Origin: Acanthosepion esculentum
Taxonomy: Eukaryota > Mollusca > Cephalopoda > Sepiida > Sepiidae
Assembly (NCBI GenBank): GCA_964036315.1
Contig: OZ038485.1
Coordinates: forward strand, 95,769,611 to 95,833,610
Length of the DNA stretch: 64,000 nucleotides
Direction of reading: 5' to 3'
In this document: one piece after another, positions 1 to 12,420 of the stretch
Position numbering within the stretch: the first letter of the stretch is position 1
Layout: the number at the start of each line of letters is the position of its first letter
Position numbers and translations under genes: made by a program
The notes under the pieces: model-generated
Database searches by the model: none
Told to the model about the DNA's origin: nothing
Seen by the model: the letters and a program-made list of their open reading frames with translations, nothing else

Positions 1-56
1 ATAAAAAAAAAAAAAAAAGATACACCTCACAAGGTCCTCTTAATGGGATAACCTAT

Positions 57-62
57 TTTATT
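57..62 (-). promoter_or_regulatory. Candidate poly(A) signal
   Basis: On the minus strand this reads AATAAA. It lies about 85 bases downstream of the stop codon of the candidate terminal exon at 171-145. AATAAA is common by chance in DNA this AT-rich, so it only matters if that exon is real. Confidence 0.3.
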
Positions 63-144
63 TAGTTTGAAAATTTCCTACATTATGTGGACATTTTCAC
101 AACCTTGGAACAAATCATGAAGTGTCATACCGTCTTCCACCTGG

Positions 145-171
145 TCATTTGTGTGGAAAAAGACAAATCCG
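145..171 (-). CDS. TATDN2: Candidate short terminal exon of TATDN2
   Basis: The minus strand shows a strong splice acceptor here, a pyrimidine-rich stretch ending TTCACAG just before position 171. Exon 3355-3143 ends in phase 0, and phase-0 reading from 171 gives eight residues (RICLFPHK) and a TGA at 147-145. A possible AATAAA follows. This product would stop soon after the last catalytic aspartate and lack the C-terminal helix that TatD proteins normally carry (His-Pro-Gly segment to the final Arg-Leu-Tyr region). I found no coding match to that segment anywhere in 1-3142, so the usual last exon probably lies beyond the left edge. This exon would then be an alternative end or a cryptic site. 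Confidence 0.3.
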   Translation of the reverse strand, partial: RICLFPHK

Positions 172-2424
172 CTGTGAAGAGAGAAATTACATGATCATTC
201 AGCACAACCTATTGAAGGCTTCATCAATTTGTTCAGATAAAGTTGAAAATAATTGTTATCTGGAACTCTAGTCTCAGAATATACTGTTAACTCAATATTT
301 CACTATGTTGTGTTTCTGTTAGAAACCAACGACTGGTGTTTTAATACTTTTGCTTATTTATGTGTTCTTTTGCTTTCATTTCTCATTCTACAAATGCATC
401 TGTAATATGGAAACAATTTGCTGTCAGTGTTCTTACCAATCAACAACAAAAGTTTTTATTAAGCTTTATGTACACGAGGATCAATAAGGCTGGTGAATGA
501 ATTTTAACTGAATTTTGATCTAAAATTTTCATTATATAATCTTCAGTCAATATGATGAATAATCAGCACCAAACTAAGTGCACTTATTATACTCTAAAAT
601 ATATTCGTTTTTGTAAATGTTTTTTGTCATAATTAGTCTGAAGACTTGCTGATATACATATGTAAATTTATTGAAAGATTTTCTAAACATTTTTAATTAA
701 CAATTTTAAACCTTTAAATCAGTTTCTATATTACATGAATTTTATTGATTTGATGATTGTTTTTATTACACAACAAGTTTAAGATTTATTAAACAGACTT
801 TCTAGTTCATGGAAAATGTTAGGGCTTTGGAATTAATGATAATGTTTTTCTCATATTCTCTTTCTCCTTGAGTCTTAGTGGCTTTGTTGCTTTGCTTGTG
901 GTGAAATGATTTAAAAAAAAAAAAAAAAAAAAAAAAGCCAAGATGGAAAACTTCAGATATAGTTCACATTGAATTTCTTTATTTCTATACTTTTGTGATT
1001 TTACTTATACATTTATTTTCTACTCAGGATTTTATTAGATGGTGTATGCCCCCCACCAACACACACACCCACAAAAAAAAACAAAAAAAACACACACGAC
1101 AATCTTGGGATCAGAGGTTGATAGATTGAATTCCTAGGCATACATAATTTTTTTAAGGTTGTTTATTTTTTCACTCTTTACTCAAAAAATTTTACTTTTG
1201 TGGCTTGCAGCTAATTTTCTGTGAGTATATGTAGGCTTTCATAATTTTTAATTGTGCAAACCTGATCAACAGTGTTTAAGAATAATCAACCCTCTATACA
1301 TGTGTGACAGAGAGAGAGAGAGTCTGGGAAACACACACACACTTTTTTTTTTAATGAAATTGGAGTAGATTTGAATAGCGAAATTAAATCAGAGCATTTT
1401 GTTTACTGATGGGGAAATCTGATCTAGGGCAGAAATTGTACCCATTGAATCTGGGTCATCAGAAGACAATGGAAATGGTCGAAATAATTTTTATCGATTA
1501 AAAATTGAAATAGAGTTGAGTAAGCTAGAAGGAACTTTGGAATTCACATGATTTTGGTTGAAGCAGCCAGAACCCCGTGATAATCACGTGTGAAGTAGTA
1601 GGGCCGAGGGTCAGTTATAACCAGCTGGGTTTATCAGTATAAACGCGTAGTTATACTGAAAAAGTGAGACTGGAGAAAATTCTTGAAGGGAGAAGAGAGA
1701 ATTGGCCCAGGCAAGCATTGGGAGGAGGAACGCCACTATAACTTTAAGCCCCGCACAGAAATCTTTATCTCTCTATCACAAGAGTCATATATCATTCCGA
1801 GATGATTTAACAACAAGTTAATCACAAACACTCTCTGTCTAGAATCCAGTGTATGAGTTTTTACGTTAAATATTTTTCTTTTCTGTAACCCGTTTCTTTT
1901 CTCTACTATTCTTTTCTGCTATATAAAAGACATTAACAATTCAACCATTGAATAGTGGTTTGTCTGGTTTTTGGAAGATATTAATTTTTTTTTTGCTGCA
2001 TTCTAAATTTCTTAGCGCAGACTGCCCAGCCATACCTACATCTTCAGTCGACCGTGAATGGACGGACATAACTTCTGCTTTCTGGATCAAACACATCACA
2101 ACATGGGCAGAAAGCAGGATTAAACCAGCAGAACTATACTACAGATGCTCAGGGGATCTATGGCCACTCCCTTAAGTTCGGTTAGGACCGAATAGACACC
2201 TCAACCCAGAGAGTAAGACACCGGAGGTTGAGGGGCTGGGGCGAAAGTGCAGGACATGAAAAGCTCTTTAAAACACAAATAAATCAGGATATTCTACTTT
2301 TTAGTAACAGTTGATTAATTTATTCAAATCAGAGGTTGGGATGGTTACTTTTTTGAAGGTATAAAAAATGTAACACAACAATCCAATTCCATGTAAGCAG
2401 CCCAATTGTGTGAAATCTTCATGG
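172..2424. other. No gene recognised; simple repeats
   Basis: No conserved coding segment was seen on either strand. The stretch holds A-runs (around 912-936), CA/A-rich sequence (1050-1100), a short GA run near 1310 and a TATA-like TATATAAAAG near 1920 with no recognised gene after it. A 75-codon open frame at 1948-2175 resembles nothing I know. If the exon at 171-145 is used, this is part of the last TATDN2 intron. Confidence 0.5.
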
Positions 2425-3055
2425 TAAGAATATTGAGCAGGTCCTGTGCCGGCCAGGAAATTTTTCTCCCCGGAATCGATCCTCCAAATTTACAAATCAA
2501 CCATCCGCCCTTGCATGGAGTATTGCTGCCATATATGGTCTGGAGCCCCTTCTGTTTGCCTCGGGGGTTCTTGATAAGATCCAGAGATGGGTATGCAATG
2601 TAATTAGCCCTGATCTGGCTTCTTGTCTGCAGTCTCTCTTTCTCACAGACGCGCCGTCACCTCTCTCTGTCTCTTTTACAAATACTTCCATGGTAATTGC
2701 TCTGATGAGCTGTTATCGCTGGTTCCCAGGCTCCATGAATTCAAGCGTCGTACGAGGCTGGCATCCCATTCCCACCCTTTCACTGTTGAAACTGTTAAAT
2801 GTAGACGTCTCTTCTACTCCAATAGCTTCATATCTCACACCTCACGCCTGTGGAACTCCCTTCCTTATTCCTGTTTCCCTGACAACTATAATCTCCAACT
2901 ATTCAAATGTAACGTCAATCGACATCTCCAGTTGCATTGATCTATCCACTATCCTTCTCCACATCCTTTCCTCTATCACTCCTATCTGCTCTTGCTCCAA
3001 ATCCTCTGTAACTCCATGCATGCTAGTGGCTTCCAGCCTTGCCTGGGGTGAAAAG

Positions 3056-3086
<31 letters not shown>
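2425..3086 (+). mobile_element. CR1-like LINE, 5'-truncated 3' end
   Basis: The C-terminal end of a non-LTR retrotransposon reverse transcriptase is legible across two frames. First comes ARKFFSPESILQIYKSTIRP and MEYCCHIWSGA (about 2452-2545), then SHRRAVTSLCLFYKYFHG, and finally a segment ending RLWNSLPYSCFPDNYNLQ and FKCNVNRHL (about 2640-2937). The RLWNSLP-type ending is characteristic of CR1/jockey-group elements. The element is 5'-truncated, carries at least one frameshift near 2635, and ends in an A-run at about 3060-3086, as expected of target-primed insertion. The same family recurs at 12421-13200 and 53830-54290. Confidence 0.8.
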
Positions 3087-3090
<4 letters not shown>

Positions 3091-3142
3091 TTAAAATAAG
3101 TTTTTTTTCAACAAGAATTCAGACAGCATAATGGATACTCAC

Positions 3143-3355
3143 AAATTTGGGAACAAAATAAGGTGTATCCGTTTCCAAGAGAAGACGTTCCAGAGGAATA
3201 TTGCGAGCTGTGTCGTGGACTTCTTTAGCACTGGGATAAGTGACAAGTGGAGTCAGACCAATGTAGAGATTAGGGAAAAGAGCAAGCCACTCTTTTGCTA
3301 GCTTGAAAGACTTTGTGAAACAATGGCAGTGGATCCGATAATCAGAAGGAACATG
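3143..3355 (-). CDS. TATDN2: TATDN2 exon: residues 652-722, metal-binding His and Asp
   Basis: The exon is bounded by an acceptor (TTTATCTTCAG before 3355) and a GTGAGT donor at 3142, and holds exactly 71 codons, phase 0 at both ends. It encodes HVPSDYRIHCHCFTK at the start and LLLETDTPYFVPKF at the end. His662 in the HCFT motif and Asp714 in ETDTPY correspond to the last two conserved metal/catalytic residues of TatD nucleases. It continues directly from the exon at 8582-8453. The downstream C-terminal segment of the TatD fold is not found inside the window, except for the doubtful short exon at 171-145. Confidence 0.93.
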
Positions 3356-3503
3356 CTGAAGATAAACAAATGTTGAATAACAATCAGTATCTGCTTTTAA
3401 CTGGAGAAATTCTTGGTTTTCCTGTAAGAGTCTACAATTGATATTAGGAATTATATGATGCTTAGAAATTTACAATAATGACATATTTATTTATTTATTA
3501 TTA

Positions 3504-4640
3504 GGTACCTCCACTAATTCGTAATACCTAAGGTTTAAAATGAAAAAGCTTCCTTGAAGCTTTTTATTTTAGCTTTAATTGAAAGTTAAAGGATTAAATT
3601 TACCATTTCTAGTAAGCAAAAATACTCTGGTGTATTTCAAATAGAAATTATATTGATTAGAATAGTTTTTTTTTTTTCTAAAATAGCTGATTAGTGCCTT
3701 TTTTAGTAGCCCTTCATGGCAATGTAATTCTCTGTATTAAAAAATCTTCCAAAAATAAAATATACTTTTTCTGAAACTTTGAGAAATAGCCGATTTAAAG
3801 TATAATTAATCTGATTTGAAACAAATATTATTTAAGTTTAAAATAACACAGAAATGCATTTTTAAAACTGACAGTAGCCATGTTTATGTGTTTGACAAGT
3901 ATTGACAAGTGACAAAAAAGTAAGGACAAGTTTATTGTTATTCTACAGAGACTTTACATGTAAAACATAATTTAAAATTATGTGAGCACCATTTTCATAT
4001 AAATTTTTAAATACTCAGTAATCTTAAAAATGTTGCAAAATATTCTGCATAATCTAATTTTTAAAATATTGACTTTAAATTTACTATAGTCATCACTCTT
4101 ATTTTCTGATAATGTCATGTATAGTCAACCATACTTTCTAAAATGGGCACATTTATATACATGAAAAAAAAAATTCAAATTCTTTTAAATATCTTAGTGT
4201 TCAACAACTAGTATTATGCTTTACAATTTATAATTGGTAAATATAGTTTTCACTTAATAATAATATAATCTAAATGGCTGAAATTAATACAGAATTTTAA
4301 AAGATTTAAAACTTAATAAATTTTTCTAATTAAAATTTTTTAAAAAATAAAATTCTTGTAAAAGTTCACTATTAATAAAAAAAAAAAAATATTTCTTAAG
4401 ACAATAGTGTCATTAATATATCTTCTTTATAAAAGCAATTAAAAGCTTTCCTAATTAAATAATGTCATAGTTTTATTGCATTTTTTATTTTACAATTCAA
4501 AGCAGATTTTTGGTAAATGGTGTTCCTGCTCGACAGAAACAAATTGAAGATTTAAATTCTCTGAGGAGTCCTGCTTTTAACTAATATAGATATGAAGAGG
4601 CCGAAATTCTAATTTCTCAAAATTTCATAAAATTAATTAA
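3504..4640 (+). mobile_element. Fragment of the 2-kb TIR element family
   Basis: The left end reads GGTACCTCC preceded by TA (3502-3503), the same terminus and TA flank as the element at 13292-15258. The stretch around 4060-4620 is clearly similar to sequence at 27600-27790 and 60420-60740. Shared blocks include the region of TAAATAATGTCATAGTTTTA and the region of CAAATTGAAGATTTAAATTC. I could not place the right end; the mariner remnant at 5107 may interrupt it. Confidence 0.5.
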
Positions 4641-5106
4641 GTAAAACTTAAAAATAATATTACAATAATAATGTAATTAAAATTTTTAAAAAATAACTGG
4701 TTCTAAATTTAAATCTTTAAATGAAACTCTAGCATGTTAATAATTTCTTATTCGAAAAATTAGAATTAGCGTTTGTTCATTACGAAAGAGTATAAATATG
4801 AGATTTGTTAAGAAGTTCAATAGATTTATCAAATATCTGGCCAAGGAAAAATGTCTGACAAATAGGAAAAATATGATTTTTTTTTCTGTAATTCAATCAT
4901 TTGAAACTCACAAGCTGGCAAATTTGATAAGTCACTTGGACTTTTTCTTGATTAATTGAATCTACAGAATTATGCATACAATCTATTATCCTATTTTATC
5001 CCAAGTGTTTTTTTTATTGCTGGTAACAGAAGACCCAAATAATGGCTAACAGCTCAAATACAAGAGCTTCATTTCCTTTTGGAAACTCGTACTATGGTCG
5101 CATGTA

Positions 5107-5938
5107 CAAGGGTGGGCTGAAAACTTCATAGGCTATGAAGTGGTGATGTTAGAGATGTGAAATCTTGTATGCATTAATTTCAATTCTTCTTATTAATAAC
5201 TGCATTGTTTCTTTCCAAGTAAACTGACATCTGACTGTTCAAAGAAGGGGTGTTACCACTACATGGATAGTCTCAACACTCATCTTGGATTGGGAAACAT
5301 TCAAGGAAATCAGCTGGATCTGCCTCAAACAATGTCAGATTTTCCCGGGATGTGATCAGCTGGTGCACTTTTGATCAGGTACCAGAAGATGTGGCACCCA
5401 CCAAGCAGAAACCTTCATCCTGACAAGTTTATTGCAGAATATTCTCAACTCTCTCATGGACATGCTAACAGAGTTCACTACTTGATTTATATTCAATCGC
5501 CTCTTATTCACCACCATGTGGTGAACACAATCAATGTTTTCCTCAATGATGGCAGTTGTAAGATGTCCAAGACCTTGGCTCATCTTCGACTCTCTTTTCC
5601 TCCTAAATTCAGCTACCCACTTTTGCACTGTTGATAAAGCTGGTGCAGCAGCAGCATCTAATGTAGCAACCATGTCAATATGAATATCCTTAGGAGGCTA
5701 AACCCTTTTTCTGCAGGTACTTGATAACAGCTAGATGCCAAATTTTGTCCGTTTTCAAGAGAAGTTGCTAATAGTTACTTCTGGAGTCTTCTTTGAACAG
5801 TCAGATGTCAGTTTAGCTGGAAAGAAAGAAATCAATTATTAATAAGAAGAGTTGAAATTCATGTATGCAAGATTTTACATTTTAAGATGTAGCATCCCTC
5901 CTTCATAGTCAGCTTATGAAGTTTTCAGCCTATTCTTG
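5107..5938 (-). mobile_element. Decayed mariner-type element, 832 bp
   Basis: Inverted ends are visible: CAAGGGTGGGCTGAAAACTT on the left and, on the opposite strand, CAAGAATAGGCTGAAAACTT on the right. The similarity continues inwards for about 150 bases (5107-5265 versus 5790-5938). A TA dinucleotide precedes the left end (5105-5106); the right flank is TC, so the target duplication is damaged or lost. Inside lies a transposase remnant on the minus strand. The size is well below the roughly 1.3 kb of an intact mariner, so the middle of the transposase gene has been deleted. Confidence 0.8.
5356..5673 (-). pseudogene. Mariner transposase remnant (N-terminal region)
   Basis: A 105-codon open frame resembles the helix-turn-helix region of mariner-like transposases. 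Recognisable pieces are LSTVQKWVAEFRRKRES, TAIIEENIDCVHHMVVNKRR, NINQVVNSVSMSMREL and VSAWWVPHLLVPDQK. In mariners this segment binds the inverted repeats and precedes the DDD catalytic core. No catalytic core is present between the inverted ends, so it cannot be active. It lies antisense within the element, and in the same direction as TATDN2. Confidence 0.8.
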
Positions 5939-7550
5939 TCAAAAAAAAAAATATAAATAAAATAAAAGCTTAATAATGTCAAATTTGGCAAGGGAGATAA
6001 CAATTATCTCCATAAAGCTAGAAATTTAAAAAAATAAAAAACAATTTAAAAAACAAAAATTGTATTTAATTACAATTCCTTTGGGACAGGGCTAGGATCC
6101 TTACCTGGCACTTGAGGTATCCCCAAAAAGAGAAAAGTGCCGAGGGAGCTTGAGCAATTTTTGTGCAGCTTTTATGAAATCCCGCAGTAAACACTAATAT
6201 TGTATTACATTCTGCTGCGATTTAGGCACATGGATAAATACCTAAATACCTATGACACGACATGAAATGTAATGAGGAAAAGAAAATTTTCTTTTGTAAA
6301 GAAAAAATTAACTTTTGAATTTTTAACAATAGTAATCTGATAAAGAAGAAGAATTATTAGAAGTTCTAATTTTTTTATAAATGTGAGAAATTCATTAAAT
6401 TTATTCATTTTAGAAAAGAGTATTAAAAAATAAAAGAAAAAAAATGGATTATGGTCTGATCATCTGCTATTTGCAGTGAAAGAATTGTATGAAGCAGATG
6501 ATTTAAAAAAATAAAAAAAAATATCCAGTTGGAGATTTTGTTAAGCAAAGTAGATGTGTTGCCATTGAGTATGTTTTTGTTTTTTCTTTGGAGAAGAAAA
6601 AAAAATATTTAAGTTCAGTGGCAAGGTGTGACCACAGACTGGGGCCATGATAGATTCACCAAACAAGCAATCGACCCCATGCTATGATTTGTTGTTTCTT
6701 TTTTTTTTTCTCTTTAAGAAAATGGCTTGGCAGTGTTGGCCAACACTGCCAAGGTTGGGGTACACTCACAAAGGGATGAAGTTGGGGAAAGATTTGCTTG
6801 ATCGCCCCAAAGACAATAGTCACTCTTTGATAAAAGAAGCTACCCTTATTTGTTCAACAGCACTTCCAAGGCGCAGTGGTGCATGTGACACTGGAGTTAG
6901 ACATGGCAACCAATGGACACTGTACAGCCTTGTGACAACACCCCCACCCTGCCTTGTTTCTCCTTTCTGAGATGTCTTCTTTTATATAAGTGGTCACACT
7001 GCTTAAACAATAGCCCATCTGATTATTGTTCAATCTGCTATGTGCCGATTTAAAAATTCAAACAGACAATAGGGTTCACTTTAGTCAATAATGCCATTTA
7101 ACCAAGTCTAGTTCAATTAAGTTTGTGACCTAATCACTAAGAAATAAATCTGAGCACAGCCTATCACAGAGGGATGGAAAATTTCCTGAAAAAAGTGTTC
7201 ACCACTTCTACCAGGCACCTAAAAGTATGGATTGAAAAGACATTTTATTTTCTGTTCATGATTATTGTAAAGTATGCAAACCTCTTGCTGCAACTTACAA
7301 GCCTGCAGAAACAGGCATCAACAGCAAATGGTGGTTACCTTTAGATCACTTTCAATTAAGTATTAGTATCTTTATGTTTCAAGCAACAGGGGATATTTCC
7401 TCTTAATAACTGTGTCCTATAGCCTGGGTTGGCAACCAAATCCAGGAAAATCTGCCTAGTCAGTTATCAATCGAAAGATACATGATCGCCCAAGCATGTA
7501 TCACATGTGGCACTTAACTGACTAAATGACTTGGTTTTTGTTCCAGTCAA

Positions 7551-7602
7551 GATTTGTAAGGGGAGATTTGTAAGGGGAGATTTGTAAGGGGAGATTTGTA
7601 AG
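7551..7602. repeat. 14-bp tandem repeat, about 3.7 copies
   Basis: The unit GATTTGTAAGGGGA is repeated at 7551, 7565, 7579 and, partially, 7593. Copies are identical, suggesting recent expansion. It is intronic. Confidence 0.9.
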
Positions 7603-8452
7603 TTGACAGCTAAGCAGGTCAAAAAGCTGGTTAGCTCATAATACACAAAAATAACAAACTGAATTGTTTTTCAATGTTAATATCAAAAAGCTATTCAACA
7701 AAATAGATTCCACAAAATTCAGACTTGCTTCAGTATTAAAACATAAATAAAAAAACTTAAGTGATCTTATTTTTTCAAGTCTCTTTACTAAAACTTGATT
7801 TTCTTTTTTTTTTTAAATTAAGAGCCAATATGTTACACGTAAATATTAAAAATGGAAAAGCACCATCACAACGAAAAAAAAAAAAACTTTATCATAAAAA
7901 TAATCATACAACTCATTCTTACAGTCTGTGATAAAAAAAATTGTCATGACTAAAAATAAAATAAATAAATAAAAAATAAAACTACTAATGGTGTAAGAAT
8001 TTGATTAAAAATAATTCCGTTTGTCATGACAAACAGCTTTGCAAGAAACTTATTCCTCAAGGAAATTTTTCAACATTTATCAAATCTTACTGAATAAACA
8101 AAGTATGTGGATGAAATTACATCAAATGAATGAAAGGATTTCAAAGATTCATAGATCATTAAATATTTGATTTATTGCAATTATTTCAGACTTTAGGAAA
8201 AATGTCTGACAAATAGGGAAAATATGATTTTTTTTTCTGCAATTCAACCGTTATATAGAAAATGTTCAATATTTGTTTTTATTCTAAGAGGAAATCAGGT
8301 AACGAAGAGAAAGAAGGGAAAGGGGTAGACACTGAAAAAAAGGGCTGCGTTAGAAAAAGAAACTATCAAAAGATGTAAGGAAAAAGAGTGACAATATGAA
8401 CGGGGGAGGGGAAGAGAGATAAAAAAAAACATCTTAAGGATGGTTAAATTAC

Positions 8453-8582
8453 CTTCTTCAAAATCTGCAGGCAATCATCCTGTGCATCTCTACAGTGAAT
8501 CACAAGTGGTTTCTTGACAGCTAGAGCCATCTTGATTTGGCACACAAAAACTTTCTTTTGGATTTCAGCAGACTCAATAAAG
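8453..8582 (-). CDS. TATDN2: TATDN2 exon: residues 608-651, catalytic HCRD motif
   Basis: The exon is bounded by an acceptor (TTTTGTTCAG before 8582) and a GTAATT donor at 8452. One base completes the codon started in the previous exon, then 43 codons follow, ending in phase 0. It encodes FIESAEIQKKVFVCQIKMAL followed by AVKKPLVIHCRDAQDDC. The VIHCRDA motif is the hallmark of TatD nucleases, and His637 is a metal ligand. The preceding helix corresponds to the conserved Gln-x-x-x-F stretch after the GLDY motif. Confidence 0.95.
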
Positions 8583-8849
8583 CTGAACAAAATAAAATGC
8601 TACTTTTTAACATGTGCTAAACATGAACATCTAACATTGCCAAAATAGTCATGATTAACAAAAAAAGAAAAGAAAATCAAATTTATTTCAGCTTAGCTAA
8701 CTAAACATGCATTGTCAAAGTTTTTTTGTTTTTTTTAAAATGCCACATTATTTTAGGATGTGGATGATAATGACTCGCCACAGACTCTCTTTTGTTTATT
8801 ATCAGTGAATTGCCATGATGTCTCAGGAAAGATAGTAGAGTGGTTCCCA

Positions 8850-9012
8850 TACTCCCTTCTGCAGAGTTTTGAATGCAGAACAGTCCTCCTGCCAGACTGG
8901 CTACCATCAAAGGCTAGGAAGCCCCATCTGTCCTACTGCTTAAACCGTGGCTGGGGCAAGGAAACAAGATATGGATCCATGCCTTTCCCAAGGACATTAA
9001 TGTGAATGTGAA
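8850..9012 (-). mobile_element. SINE fragment (internal region)
   Basis: In reverse orientation this segment matches the internal part of the SINE at 53229-53772. Shared landmarks are GTTTTGAAT near 8868, the CTGTCCTACTG region near 8930, GGCTGGGGCAAGG near 8950 and CCTTTCCCAAGG near 8985. The tRNA-like head is missing or unrecognisable. A shorter, more diverged copy lies at 17190-17275. Confidence 0.6.
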
Positions 9013-10214
9013 CAGAAAAGACATGCAAAAATTGTAACTCGACTTGACAATTCCAGTTGCAAATCTTACCTTAGCAAAAAGGTTGTTTTCATTTAAAAAA
9101 AAAAAAAAAAAAAATAATTACGTATAGTAAAAAGATTTGAAGTATGCATGAGCTGTGTATACAACTGGTATGTCATGTCCACTACTTGTGCAGGTCAAAG
9201 TATTTGTGAATAATCAGAATGTGATAATGGAGGTAGACACAAGCAGTGAATAATTTGAGGAGATTTATTTGAAAGTTTTGCCAGATCAGTGAGATCGAAA
9301 GTGTAGAGGAGATTTGGTGACACTATGTAGAGTAGACAACACGGGTATTTTGCAAGGAAAATGAGAGTCACCTGTTGATATTGGTTGAAGAGAAGAAAGT
9401 GAGGTCCCCTACACTGATGGGCAGAAATTGGATACAGAAAGTGAAGTGAGATTGGAAAGTTAGGTTTCCTTTGAGGGAGGAGGAAGTTCTACTGAAATGG
9501 AAGAAGTTACTGACTGAATTTGACTTGGTGCTTAATGATGATATCAGCTGTTTAAATGATTTTAAGGTGACGTTACCAGCTGATAAAAACAGCAACACCA
9601 TGATTTTGTAGAGCTTCTCCAGTACCTTATTCACTACAAGATGAAACTGAGAATGGAGAATGAACTTGTCTGATGAGAAAGACAAAGTATTATATTTTTT
9701 TGTAAATTCGTATTGGTTTATACCAGTTTTATTATGGTACCCAGCAACAATTACTAGAATTCTTTGTATAGGGAACTATAAACAGACCATAAACATGTTT
9801 GCACCTTTTGCCAAATCCTATATCAAATTAACATGAAAGCTTTTTGCTAACTTAAATTTAGTAAATTTCATCCAAGTTTGTGTGTTAACAAATTGAATTA
9901 AATGAAAAAAAAAAACACAAGAAATATTCTCCATTAAGACTTGCAATTTTGTGTGCTTTGTGATACAGGGGATCTTTTAATGTGAAATGGGTGAGCAACT
10001 GAAGAAAATACCTTTCTGTAAAGTGTGGGTGGATAATGTTTTGGCTTCAGGGATTGGATAATGCAAGTCACCTGAATCTTCAAAAAGAATTCTCCACATT
10101 AGACAGGTAAGAATTTAAAAGAGTGGTGGGGAGGGACAAAAACACACATATCAGTTCCTTCTTCCTGGGGTGACCTATCGTCACTTAAGAATCTGCAAGA
10201 AAGGTACAGTAAAG

Positions 10215-10553
10215 GGTGGTTTGAAAGTCTTGTCACCCCCTACCAAAAAGTAATCAGAACAATAGAAGAACAAGTAATACAAAGAATATGTTCTGGATTC
10301 AGTTTATTCACTTTCATTGATGAAAGGTCAAGGTCTGTATGAACATCATTTTCACGGCACAAAATGATCCACCACCATCTCCTGTGTGATATTTTACAAA
10401 GCTCTGCTTTGTTGATTGTTGCAAAGGCTCTTCGAACGGCATCCTTCAACTGATGGATATTTTGGTATCGTTCATGTGAAACTCCTTGATAATACCCCCC
10501 CAGAGCATTGAAATAGAAAAAAAAAGTTTATGTGACAAGACTTTCGGACCACC
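10215..10553 (-). mobile_element. Deletion derivative of a TIR DNA transposon, 339 bp
   Basis: Both ends carry the same inverted terminus: GGTGGTTTGAAAGTCTTGTC at 10215 and, on the other strand, GGTGGTCCGAAAGTCTTGTC ending at 10553. On the minus strand, 10449-10240 encodes a transposase-like tail (KDAVRRAFATINKAEL, then RRWWWIILCREN and DVHTDL). This resembles the ends of Tc1/mariner-superfamily transposases, although the exact family is uncertain. The rest of the gene is missing. The same terminus closes a different repeat at 28203-28224. Confidence 0.7.
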
Positions 10554-11851
10554 ATGCAGTTCCCCCTTTCCAAAGAAAAGTTACTACAATACAAAAGACA
10601 CCAAAGAACATTGGGGATATCAGTATTTGTGGCTGCTGTCAAAATACAGCATCACAATTTTTAGGGACACTAAGTAAACTGGTCCACTTTTGGGTGGGGG
10701 AGAAAATAATTTTGGGAGATTAGCACTCATTAGTTCTTCCTCATATCACGATATTTGTCAGAAGCAACAAATATTTTTTTTTTATCAATTTAGAAGGAGG
10801 ATCCTGTTAATAATATAGATACAGTGTAAATCCATGACTTTTTACAGAGTTATCTGGACTTAGTAGTTCAGCATATGAAAACAGACTTTATAAAAACAAT
10901 AAAATAAAATAAAGAACAAAAACTTACATAAATTTCTAGAAGCATATATCCATTTATTTTTCATTTAAGATAAATGATTACCCACCCATCAAAGTTTGTG
11001 CATGTTCTTCTGAAAATCACCCCAAAACAGCATTTTTTTTTACGTTTAAAAAGAAGAAAAAAAGAAAGCAAATACCATTGATGTAAACAGTTTAAAAATT
11101 TGATATTTGTAAATAACAGCTACATCCAGATAACTCTGTAAAAACTAAGATCAAAGGTTTAATAAATACTAATCTACAAAAATTATTCTCCCCAAAAATA
11201 TTTTCCCTATAATTTTTTTTTTTTTTAACAAGTAGACTATTGCGGTAATGACTGTTTTTTATTCTGTACACTGACGTAGAACCATTCTCAGGACAGCTGA
11301 AAATAAGCCTATTCTTTCTCTTTCTACAGCCAGAGTACCATGTTGGGCAGGGCACTATTTTTAGCTGATTGTAACTACAAATTAGTGCATCAAGCTAGGT
11401 AATACTGTCTTAGCAGTCTTTTGGCAATGGAAGGTTGTTCAGTCTGAGAAAATGGAGTTCATCTTATAAATTTGTTTAATTCCCCTATGACTATAGCTGA
11501 ATTACATTTGGAAACCAGAAAGGATTCTATCATGAATCAGGTTGATGAATTGATTAGGAATGGTGAAAGAAAATCATGTTGTGATTTCTGAATTATAGCC
11601 ATACTTTAAGCGAGAAGAATTGAATAGTGAAGATTTAGTACAATCCTCACTACTCAATAATGAAGTCGGGTGATCATCCCTTCCAGGCTGATGTTGTATG
11701 CATAGCAAGCGCTTCATCAGATCCATGTAGGAATAGTATGCGTGAAGGTACTTGATGCTATGTGTCAGCTAAATTTGAATGTTGATACTGAAAGGACAGT
11801 TTAGGCTTGTGAAAAGCGGTAGCAATAAAGCTCCAATTCAAAACTGAAAAT

Positions 11852-12395
11852 ATGTACGTCAACAAAATGGGAAAGATACATTCAGATCTTGCTGGTATTC
11901 TTGGTTGTTGTTACAGGCTGATGTGGGTGGGTGTTTGGGTCCCGAAGTTCTCTGCTCCCCCAAATACCGCAACAGAGAAGTTGAGAGAAATCTTCACAAT
12001 GCATTGCTTGCTTGTGATATTAGTAAATGACAACAGACCAGGTTTCAGCATTGAAGAGTTCAAATTACTACGAAGTTCAACGGAATTTGGTATATTCAGC
12101 TGGATGTCACCCATCTGCAAATGGCCAATTTGAATGCACAGTTCATACATTCAATGTGGCAATGAGGAAGATAACAGTGGACAGGCAACAACGGATGCTT
12201 GAAACTAAAAACAGGTTCTTATTCTCATTCACAGCTACGTTGCATTTAACAACTGGACCTTCTCCTGCTGAATTCTTCAGATACAAGTCACAAACAGAAT
12301 TTCACCTACTGAAACCAAGTTCAGCAGAGGGTCAATATGATAGGGAACAAAAGACAAAAATTCTGATTCCCTTGCATGAATTTAGAGTTTGGTAA
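11852..12395 (+). pseudogene. Ty3/gypsy integrase relic
   Basis: Two overlapping frames carry pieces of a retroelement integrase core. In one, IHSDLAG and TATEKLREIFTMH lead to VNDNRPGFSIEEFKLL, the second-Asp region of the DDE core. In the other, CHPSANGQFECTVHTFNVAM contains the Glu region, followed by LHLTTGPSPAEFF. At least one frameshift (about 12060-12095) separates them. No LTR, reverse transcriptase or gag is seen next to it. It is an old fragment unrelated to the CsRn1-type element at 32-37 kb. Confidence 0.75.
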
Positions 12396-12420
12396 TAGTA
12401 TTCTTGTACAGAATCAGTGA

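Larger units (their letters stand above)
3356..8452 (-). other. TATDN2: TATDN2 intron (5.1 kb) with transposon relics
   Basis: This intron contains a TIR-family fragment from 3504, a mariner remnant (5107-5938) and a 14-bp tandem repeat (7551-7602). A block near 4840-4895 recurs near 8200-8255 (both contain AAAAATGTCTGACAAATAGG), so a dispersed repeat is present twice. The open frame at 6647-6970 (107 codons) has no recognisable domain. The rest is AT-rich sequence with A-runs. Confidence 0.8.
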
